A DNA stretch of 57,641 nt. Source: Butyrivibrio sp. Its GTDB lineage: Bacteria > Bacillota > Clostridia > Lachnospirales > Lachnospiraceae. Position 1 is the first letter of the stretch, and every line of letters begins with the position of its first letter. Positions 51,286-57,641 of this stretch are shown here, one piece after another. The translations under genes were made by a program, and so were the position numbers. The stretch spans positions 1 through 57,641 of the forward strand of contig SVGC01000024.1 in assembly GCA_015056495.1 (NCBI GenBank), given 5' to 3'. The notes beneath the pieces are model-generated. The model saw only the letters and a program-made list of their open reading frames with translations, was not told the origin of the DNA and did not search any database.

Positions 51286-54200
51286 TCAGATTGAAGCGTC
51301 GCTATGCTTTTTTCTCAATAATATAATGCTAATTGCCGCTGCAGCTGCAATTATGATCATGATCCTTGCAGCAATATTGTTATCATCGCTGGTTTCTGCG
51401 CCTCTTCTTGCGCCAAGGACAGCTCCTTCATCATTGTTTAAACTGCCCAGCGGGACAAGATTAAAGAATACCTCATCCTGTCGGTCAGCTGTAACAGTTG
51501 ATTCTGTACTTGTAGTGGTTGTTCCAGGATCATTAGTAGTTGTATCATCTTCAGTCACTTTTTTATCATCTGATGGGTCTGTTGGAGTAGGATCCTCTTT
51601 TTTTACCTTACTATTGGCTATTGATACTGTATCAGCCACTGCATATATTTTAGATACAGAATTGCTTGTACCTTCTGTCAGTTTAAATGCCACAAGCTCT
51701 TTTGACAGCTGATAACCTTCTGGAGCCTGGATTTCTTTGAGATAATACTGGGTATCATATTTCAATGACCATCCATCTGTAACGTATCTTCCTATCAGCA
51801 AAGCCTTGCCATTAGAGTCTGTTGTAATTGTCACAGCATCGCCATTTTTATCAGTTACTCCCACAAGCTGTCCGTCTACTTCTTCAAAAAGCTGGAAAAC
51901 AGCTCCTTCAAGGGCTTTAGATTCGTCGTCTGCATCATACTTATATATGTATATATATTTTGAAGATGCAGTTCCTGATCCACTTGAAGAGAAAGTACAG
52001 CTCTGTATTGTAGAAGCTGTATATCCTATGAGAGATGCCTTATTGGTATACTGACCAGAAGCTATAACTGTGGCATCGTAAGTAATTGTAAGTGCAGTTG
52101 CATCAGGTATCTCTATGATAAGAGTATTCTCAGCATCAAGGCTTACCTTGCATTTATCTGTTATGTCTTCACCGTCTGCAGTCTTTACTACAACAGATGA
52201 AGGTATATGTGTCAGATTATCTGCTTCATCCTTCAGGACAAGGACATCGCTGTCTTCACTAAGATCCAGCGCAGCAGGATTGATTCTTAACTGGAAGGTT
52301 GCTGTGAAATTGTTAGTTGCTGCAGGAGCTTTGATCTGAGTCTTAGCCAGCCCATTATAGCTATATGTCGCATCTGTATTCTTATCTTCAAGATCATTCC
52401 ATGTAGCAACATTCAATATATGAACTCCAGGCACACTTTCCCCATTAATAGTAATGATGCCTTTATTACCCAGTTCCTGAAGCTTTGAAATATTTTCTTT
52501 TGAAACAGTCATGTTGTATGTAACCAGGTAATATGGATATTCTACTGCATTGCCATTACTATCTTTATCAACATCTGTAATTGTTATAGTACGATATCCA
52601 TTAGCGCCTATATAATTAGGATCACCTTCATATTCAGAACTATATTTTGTTTCTTTAACTTCTTCAGTAACAGATATTTTTGAACTTTTTCCCTTACAGA
52701 TAGTTACTGCGGATGGCGCACTTGCATTACTTCCTGCAGTAACTACAATTGAAGCAGGATCCAGATCAAAAATGTCTGTATCATAATAATCATTAAAAGT
52801 AAGAACACTACTATTTATATTTCTAAATACTATACTGTATTTAAAGCGAAGCGTACCACTAGCTAGAAGTTCAGCTTTTACGATCTTTTTATCCATTTCC
52901 TGTTTCTGTGAATAAATATATATAGTCGCAGAAACTTCCTTGGTCTTAGTATTATCAGTATCTACAAGTTTGTATGTAACTCTTACAGTATTAATATGCT
53001 TTGGTTGTACGAGCTCTACCCATTCCTGATTTACCTTGGTATTAACCATTACAACAATCTGTCTGCCATTTTCAGAAGCAGGAATTCCTTCTTTGACATT
53101 ACCATCTTCATCAGTATATGAAAAAGAAAGTGTAATATTCATATCATTGTTGCTTTGAGCTGTAAATGTAACATTACTATCTTTTATTGGAGTAGCATCA
53201 CCTGAATAATACTCTGAAACACTATATGAGTCCAAAGTATCTACATATTTGTTTTTTACGCCATCTTTTGTTATGTAACTGGTAGGACAGATATCCTTGA
53301 TTGACAATTCGTCAAGTCCCTCTTTCGGAACATTTACAGTTATTTTCCAAGTAGCAATCGTCTTATCTGCATTAAATTCAACAAAGTTCTTGGAAACTGT
53401 CAGAGTAGCACTGCCACTGCTTGGATCTTCGTCCTTTTTTTCATCTTCTTCGTTCTTTTTATCACTATCATCAGTTGTTACTTCTTCTGACTCTGTTACT
53501 GTTCCAGATACACTATCAGAAAAAATGATCTCTCTGACGTCTTCATTTACCTTGATGTTAAGATATAGATTAAACTGTGCATCCGTTGTTTCCTGAAAAA
53601 TGTCATAGACATTGACACCATCAGCTGTATAACCTGTATTTATCGACACTTTTAGAATGTTACCTTCAAAAAAATATGTATTTTCTTCTAATACATATTT
53701 TCCATTTTGATTGACAATAGTGATATCAAATCTGCCATCAATTTTGGAATCACCAGGCACTACTCCTTCTGGAAGTGCGTATGTAAGGTAAGGATGAGCA
53801 TCATCTATACTTCCAAACTGTATATCATTATTTTCATTAAAAGCAAGCCTCAGTTCATATTCCTCTCCTACAGAAAAAGAGTAATCACTAACTGCAATAT
53901 TATTTCCCTCTGAATCAATTACATAGGCTTCTTTCAAAAAATCCTTGAGGTCATAGGATGTTCCAACATAAGCACTACCTGTACTGACTGTGTTCTTGGT
54001 ATTGTTTTCTTCCGTAATATCCCCATCAAATTCACTAGTCGGATTATTATTTTCTTCAGTTCCATCTGACTCTTCTGTGATCGTACTTGCAGATGTTGCA
54101 CTATTAGCGGCGGCCTCATCTGTCGCATATACAGTTGATGCACTATTAGCCCCGTTGCCATCTGTCACGTATGCCGTTGATGCACTATTAGTCCCGTCGC

Positions 54201-54348
54201 CTTCTGTCACGTATGCCGTTGATGCATAGTTAGATCCATCGTCGATTTCCTCCGCATAGGACGTAGATGTTATGAACCCATGTCCGATGCTAGTGAACAG
54301 CATTGTCCCCAACATTGCTGCTACCACAAACTTCTTAACTCTTTTCAT
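51286..54348 (-). CDS. Large secreted surface protein with SpaA/Cna-like domains
   Basis: 1020 residues. Signal peptide (1-32). A low-complexity Ser/Thr/Asn/Glu head contains tandem 17-residue repeats. Several beta-rich repeats follow, and a SpaA/Cna-B-type domain lies at ~830-930 (IYIYKYDADDESKALEGAVF; APEGYQLSKELVAF), which in pilins and adhesins carries an isopeptide bond. The C-terminus has an Asp/Thr stalk, VLGARRGAETSDDNN, a hydrophobic helix and RKKHSDASI. That is the shape of a sortase substrate, but the usual LPxTG is degenerate (AETSD). Probably an adhesin. AAGGAATGAAAAAGT precedes ATG. Confidence 0.82.
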   Translation of the reverse strand: MKRVKKFVVAAMLGTMLFTSIGHGFITSTSYAEEIDDGSNYASTAYVTEGDGTNSASTAYVTDGNGANSASTVYATDEAAANSATSASTITEESDGTEENNNPTSEFDGDITEENNTKNTVSTGSAYVGTSYDLKDFLKEAYVIDSEGNNIAVSDYSFSVGEEYELRLAFNENNDIQFGSIDDAHPYLTYALPEGVVPGDSKIDGRFDITIVNQNGKYVLEENTYFFEGNILKVSINTGYTADGVNVYDIFQETTDAQFNLYLNIKVNEDVREIIFSDSVSGTVTESEEVTTDDSDKKNEEDEKKDEDPSSGSATLTVSKNFVEFNADKTIATWKITVNVPKEGLDELSIKDICPTSYITKDGVKNKYVDTLDSYSVSEYYSGDATPIKDSNVTFTAQSNNDMNITLSFSYTDEDGNVKEGIPASENGRQIVVMVNTKVNQEWVELVQPKHINTVRVTYKLVDTDNTKTKEVSATIYIYSQKQEMDKKIVKAELLASGTLRFKYSIVFRNINSSVLTFNDYYDTDIFDLDPASIVVTAGSNASAPSAVTICKGKSSKISVTEEVKETKYSSEYEGDPNYIGANGYRTITITDVDKDSNGNAVEYPYYLVTYNMTVSKENISKLQELGNKGIITINGESVPGVHILNVATWNDLEDKNTDATYSYNGLAKTQIKAPAATNNFTATFQLRINPAALDLSEDSDVLVLKDEADNLTHIPSSVVVKTADGEDITDKCKVSLDAENTLIIEIPDATALTITYDATVIASGQYTNKASLIGYTASTIQSCTFSSSGSGTASSKYIYIYKYDADDESKALEGAVFQLFEEVDGQLVGVTDKNGDAVTITTDSNGKALLIGRYVTDGWSLKYDTQYYLKEIQAPEGYQLSKELVAFKLTEGTSNSVSKIYAVADTVSIANSKVKKEDPTPTDPSDDKKVTEDDTTTNDPGTTTTSTESTVTADRQDEVFFNLVPLGSLNNDEGAVLGARRGAETSDDNNIAARIMIIIAAAAAISIILLRKKHSDASI
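54130..54236 (-). repeat. Coding tandem repeat, 51-base units
   Basis: Two near-identical units and a decayed third encode NSASTAYVTDGNGA-type 17-residue repeats near the N-terminus of the surface protein. The DNA identity between units (for example CTGTCACGTATGCCGTTGATG shared in part) suggests recent slippage or duplication and likely length variation between strains. Confidence 0.75.
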
Positions 54349-54542
54349 ACTTTTTCATTCCTTCACAAGCTAAAACATTCTTGAAACATTCCCACAAAAT
54401 GCGCATCATAATGCACATTAATCGATAGTATTCTACAAAAATAGCAATCATAAAACCTATCATATTTGAATCTTTTTTTCGATTTTTTTTCACCACTAAA
54501 ACAGTTTGCAAAAGTCTATATATTTCTGTACAATAACTCTTT

Positions 54543-55919
54543 ATGAAGACTAATAAACTATTTGGAGATTTTAAATTTTATAAGCATTTGATGGCGATTG
54601 CCATCCCTATCATGTTGCAGAACGGAATAACCAATTTCGTTAATATGCTTGATAATATCATGGTAGGTCAGATCGGTACTGACCAGATGTCTGGTGTAGC
54701 TATTATCAATCAGCTGATCTTTGTATTTAATTTATGTATTTTTGGAGGAATATCTGGAGCCGGAATTTTTACAGCTCAATTTTTTGGTCAGCAGAATCAT
54801 GAAGGTGTTCGTTATACCTTTAGATTTAAAGTGATAATAAGCATGATAATATCAGCCATAGGTATGGCAGTATTTTTCTTTTTTGGTGAAAACCTGATAA
54901 ACCAATACATTCATTCCAATGGAAGTACAGGCAATGCAGAAGCAACCCTACATTATGCCAAGCTATATCTGGCTGTGATGTTTTTTGACCTGATACCATT
55001 TGCTCTGTCACAGTCCTATGCTGGAACCCTTCGTGAATGTAATGACACGCTCCTTCCTATGAAAGCCGGTATTGCAGCTGTTTTCATCAATCTGGTCTTT
55101 AACTACCTGCTCATTTACGGTAAGTTTGGTTTTCCAACCCTTGGCGTTGTAGGCGCAGCTATTGCGACTGTACTTTCAAGAGTGATCGAGATGCTGATCA
55201 TCATCATTTATACACATACTCACACCCAGCGTCATCCGTTCATTGTCGGAGCTTACAAGAGCATACATATTCCTGCACATCTTCTGAAGAACATCATTAT
55301 AAAAGGTACACCACTATTATTTAATGAATCTCTTTGGTCAGCAGGACAGACTATATTACTGCAAAACTACTCTATCAGAGGTCTTGAGGTTATTGCTGCG
55401 CTAAACATTTCCTCAACTATCTCAAATGTATTTAATATTGTATTTATCTCAATGGGTAGTGCCACAGCCATAATCCTTGGACAGGAACTGGGCGAAGGAA
55501 GAAAAGAAGTAAAAGAAGATGCGTACAAGCTGGCCGTATTTGCAGTACTTGCCTGCGTGCTGACTGGCTCTCTGCTATATTATGTCGCACCACTGTTTCC
55601 TATGTTCTACAATACAGAAGATTCAGTAAAGCAGCTTGCAACCTATTTTATCATGATATCAGCCTGCTGCATGCCTATGTATGCTTATGAAAATGCAGCA
55701 TACTTTACCATCAGATCCGGCGGAAAGACCTTTATCACTTTCCTGTTTGATTCTTGTTTTGTATGGGTATGTTCAATTCCATTAGCATATGTGCTTACAC
55801 ATTATACGGCATTGCCTATCCTGACCATATTCATATGCTGTCAGGCCATAGAGCTCATAAAATGTGCTATTGGTTTCTTTATGGTAAAAAGTGGTTTCTG
55901 GATCAATCAGATTACCTGA
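54543..55919 (+). CDS. MATE family efflux transporter
   Basis: 458 residues with twelve hydrophobic segments. FKFYKHLMAIAIPIMLQNGI and LDNIMVGQIGTDQMSGVAI are MATE N-terminal signatures, and a second bundle starts near 245 (IIIKGTPLLFNESLWSAGQT). The branch lies with DinF/NorM-like exporters. No clear ribosome site precedes the ATG, so the start is uncertain within the first 17 residues. Clearly different in sequence from the MATE gene at 44.2 kb. A bidirectional terminator follows. Confidence 0.92.
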   Translation: MKTNKLFGDFKFYKHLMAIAIPIMLQNGITNFVNMLDNIMVGQIGTDQMSGVAIINQLIFVFNLCIFGGISGAGIFTAQFFGQQNHEGVRYTFRFKVIISMIISAIGMAVFFFFGENLINQYIHSNGSTGNAEATLHYAKLYLAVMFFDLIPFALSQSYAGTLRECNDTLLPMKAGIAAVFINLVFNYLLIYGKFGFPTLGVVGAAIATVLSRVIEMLIIIIYTHTHTQRHPFIVGAYKSIHIPAHLLKNIIIKGTPLLFNESLWSAGQTILLQNYSIRGLEVIAALNISSTISNVFNIVFISMGSATAIILGQELGEGRKEVKEDAYKLAVFAVLACVLTGSLLYYVAPLFPMFYNTEDSVKQLATYFIMISACCMPMYAYENAAYFTIRSGGKTFITFLFDSCFVWVCSIPLAYVLTHYTALPILTIFICCQAIELIKCAIGFFMVKSGFWINQIT

Positions 55920-55950
55920 TCTAATAAGAAAGCAAATAAAATATGATATT

Positions 55951-55999
55951 AAAAATCCCTGTAACATATCTTTTTTGTGATATGTTACAGGGTCTTTTA
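55951..55999. terminator. Bidirectional terminator
   Basis: Perfect 13-bp stem CCCTGTAACATAT/ATATGTTACAGGG with T-rich sequence on both sides (TCTTTTATT and ATTTTTAATAT), between convergent MATE and HicB genes. Confidence 0.92.
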
Positions 56000-56008
56000 T
56001 TATGAAGA

Positions 56009-56287
56009 TCATTCATCCCAACCTTCATTTAATCTAATGTGGACACTTATGTTATGAATGCTCTCGCCTTCTTTAAGTGTTATTTCTTCAGGACTTGATA
56101 TCATTGGAAGATCTGGTTCATCCTCCTCAAGCTCTACCATGATCCAGTTATAAGCTGCATCTATGGCGTTGCGGACAGTATCATCGAAGGAATCTCCTTC
56201 AGCTGTGCAACATTCAAGGTCAGGAAAATAACATTCATAAGAGCCGTTATCATGTTCTTTAAATACTGCAGGAAATACTAATGTCAT
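56009..56287 (-). CDS. HicB-family antitoxin-like protein, no HicA partner seen
   Basis: 92 residues of the partial RNase H-like HicB fold: FPAVFKEHDNGSYECYFPDL, then CCTAEGDSFDDTVRNAIDAA. The C-terminus is acidic and lacks an obvious ribbon-helix-helix or HTH DNA-binding end. HicB usually neutralises a small HicA RNase, but no HicA-sized ORF lies on either side: a terminator is downstream and a REP palindrome upstream. It is an orphan or pairs elsewhere. AGGAG precedes ATG. Confidence 0.85.
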   Translation of the reverse strand: MTLVFPAVFKEHDNGSYECYFPDLECCTAEGDSFDDTVRNAIDAAYNWIMVELEEDEPDLPMISSPEEITLKEGESIHNISVHIRLNEGWDE

Positions 56288-56310
56288 ATCAATTTCTCCT
56301 AAAAAATTAT

Positions 56311-56370
56311 GGGTTGCTGCACTTGGGAAAATGAATCCCTGGGGACATATTTCCCTAAATACAACAACCC
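56311..56370. repeat. REP-like palindrome J (GACATATTT variant)
   Basis: Outer GGGTTG/CAACCC and inner GGGAAA/TTTCCC arms around TCCCTGGGGACATA. Shares CTGGGGAC with the other REP families but has different arms. Sits between the ddh and HicB genes. Confidence 0.65.
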
Positions 56371-56401
56371 TATTTTATCTCATATGATTTGACTCTGCAA
56401 A

Positions 56402-57388
56402 TTACAGAAGTGAATGTCTCAGCTCTTCTCCGCTCTTATTTGAAAGATAAGCTGGTGCGATATCAAATATTGTCTTGCATCCTGACTGACCTTCCTGATT
56501 GAGCTTGTAAGCAGCTCTAGCATATGCTGCAAGAACACTTCCTGTAAATTCAGGGTTAGAATCAAGCTTCAAGTTGTATTCAACAATGTGCTTATGCTCT
56601 TTTTCCCAACCTGTAACTCCACTTCTAAGTACAAAACCACCATGTGGAAGACCTGCATGGTTCTTATCAAGTTCTTCCTTGGAAATGAAGTTAACTGTTG
56701 TATCGTAATCAGCGAAATAGTTTGGCATCTCTTTGATCTGTCTCTCTATCTCTGCCTTGTCAGCACCTTCTTCAGCTACTACATAGCACTCTCTTGTATG
56801 CATCTGTCTTGCTGTAAGTTCAGGTGTAGCGCCGCCTCTGATCTGACTAACTGTCTCTTCTACAGGAACAGTATACTGTCTTGCATCTACAACACCTGGG
56901 ATTCTACGGATTGCATCTGAGTGTCCCTGGCTTACGCCGCGTCCCCAGAATGTGTAATGTTTCCCTTCTGGAAGTACTGCATCAGATACCATACGCATAA
57001 GTGAGAACATTCCTGGATCCCAACCTACTGAGATGATACCTACCTTGCCAGCCTTCTTGGCTGCAGCATCAACATTGGCAAAATGCTCTGGGATACGTGC
57101 GTGTGTATCAAAGCTATCTACTACATTAAACATAGATGCAAACTCTGGTGTCTGCTTTGGAAGGTCTGTTGCACTACCACCACCAAGTACAAGAACATCA
57201 ATCTTGTCCTTCCAGTCTGCAATATCTTTTACATTTAAAACAGGAACATTTTCTGTTCTGATCTTAACGTTTTCCGGATCTCTTCTAGTAAATACTGCTA
57301 CAAGCTCAAGATCACTGTTCTGTCTGATGGCACTCTCTACTCCACGAGCAAGGTTACCATATCCAACTATACCTATTCTAATACTCAT
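56402..57388 (-). CDS. ddh: meso-Diaminopimelate D-dehydrogenase
   Basis: 328 residues, usual length. The NADP-binding Rossmann motif GIVGYGNLARGVE (6-18) and the family blocks VLVLGGGSATDLP, VGWDPGMFSLMR, YTFWGRGVSQGHSDA and HGGFVLRSGV identify the enzyme that makes meso-diaminopimelate from tetrahydrodipicolinate in one NADPH- and ammonia-dependent step. It supplies lysine and the peptidoglycan cross-link residue. CAGGAGG precedes ATG. Sits 100 bases behind the rRNA terminator as its own unit. Confidence 0.96.
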   Translation of the reverse strand: MSIRIGIVGYGNLARGVESAIRQNSDLELVAVFTRRDPENVKIRTENVPVLNVKDIADWKDKIDVLVLGGGSATDLPKQTPEFASMFNVVDSFDTHARIPEHFANVDAAAKKAGKVGIISVGWDPGMFSLMRMVSDAVLPEGKHYTFWGRGVSQGHSDAIRRIPGVVDARQYTVPVEETVSQIRGGATPELTARQMHTRECYVVAEEGADKAEIERQIKEMPNYFADYDTTVNFISKEELDKNHAGLPHGGFVLRSGVTGWEKEHKHIVEYNLKLDSNPEFTGSVLAAYARAAYKLNQEGQSGCKTIFDIAPAYLSNKSGEELRHSLL

Positions 57389-57486
57389 TTATATTCCTCC
57401 TGGTTCCTAAAATGCTTATACCTAAAAACTGTTTTTTATTTTACATCAATAAAGCATCACTTTACAACTGAAAAGAAATGAAAAAT

Positions 57487-57518
57487 AAAAAAAGCTACGA
57501 ATCTTGCGATCCATAGCT
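57487..57518 (-). terminator. rRNA operon terminator
   Basis: On the minus strand AGCTATG-ATC-GCAA-GAT-CGTAGCT followed by TTTTTTT, about 70 bases after the 23S end. Confidence 0.88.
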
Positions 57519-57585
57519 AAAGTTCTTTTCATTATTCCTTCAAAACCGAACACTGAATATCTAAGCATTTCCTGCTTGCTTCTGT

Positions 57586-57641
57586 GGACAAGCCCTCGAC
57601 CTATTAGTACATGTCAGCTGAGTGCGTTACCGCACTTACAC
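57586..57641 (-). rRNA. 23S rRNA, 3' end only
   Basis: The minus strand reads GTGTAAGTGCGGTAACGCAC, then CTCAGCTGACATGTACTAAT and AGGTCGAGGGCTTGTCC, the conserved last helix region of 23S rRNA. The rest lies beyond the right edge. The following sequence up to the terminator (57519-57585) contains no 5S rRNA or tRNA gene. Confidence 0.93.

Noticed and set aside
55782..56012. 76-codon minus-strand ORF after HicB
   Set aside because: Mostly antisense to the MATE C-terminus and crosses the bidirectional terminator.
57519..57585. 5S rRNA or tRNA after 23S
   Set aside because: The stretch is too short for 5S and contains no tRNA T-loop or CCA-type 3' end.

Overview
The window looks like chromosomal DNA of a low-GC Firmicute of the family Lachnospiraceae, most like a plant-fibre-degrading Butyrivibrio or Pseudobutyrivibrio. 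This is inferred from the AT-rich sequence, strong AGGAGG-type ribosome binding sites, a class III fructose bisphosphatase, a c-di-GMP-I riboswitch, GHKL/LytTR signalling and a GH1/GH2/GH78 glycoside cluster. No species call can be made without a search. The right edge runs into the 3' end of a 23S rRNA gene on the minus strand.

Left end (1-4.3 kb): part of a defence island, Fic - HsdM - HEPN-like protein, all on the minus strand. A consensus promoter fires leftward out of the window into a folded RNA. A 1 kb gene-free stretch follows, holding a structured element with a truncated phosphatase start, direct and inverted repeats, and the first copy of a long dispersed repeat. 4.3-13.7 kb: a GHKL kinase/LytTR regulator pair whose likely operators (21-bp-spaced direct repeats) precede both its own genes and an operon of a FliD-like and an EF-hand protein. 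This stretch also holds other uncharacterised coiled-coil proteins, a BlaI/BlaR1 pair, three related hairpin repeats and a secreted protein behind a c-di-GMP-I riboswitch. 13.8-24.6 kb: a rhamnoside/galactoside utilisation operon (symporter, GH2, GH78, GH1, TIM-barrel epimerase) with a divergent AraC regulator, flanked by decayed genes and the second copy of the long repeat.

24.7-35.2 kb: an accessory region with an acetyltransferase, an esterase-like protein, two methyltransferases, a macrolide-type glycosyltransferase, a small P-loop kinase and an ABC-F protein with an attenuator leader and a four-codon leader peptide. It is laced with REP-like palindromes built on a CCCCGTCCCC core and contains two REP-associated Y1 transposases (RAYTs), each flanked by inverted palindromes. 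35.2-38.3 kb: a compact three-gene cluster of a zinc-ribbon kinase-like protein, a vWA protein and a divergent adenylosuccinate-synthetase-like enzyme. I regard this as the best candidate for an undescribed system.

38.4-57.6 kb: a lipoprotein esterase; a diguanylate cyclase with two solute-binding sensor domains divergent from a membrane HD-GYP phosphodiesterase; two MATE transporters; a cobalt ECF transporter (CbiM-PDGLE fusion, CbiQ, CbiO) with a patatin-like protein; class III FBPase; a large surface adhesin; a solitary HicB; diaminopimelate dehydrogenase; and the 23S tail, with no 5S gene before the terminator. Further palindromes with the GGGGAC core but different arms lie at 39.4, 49.2 and 56.3 kb, so the REP family spans most of the right half.
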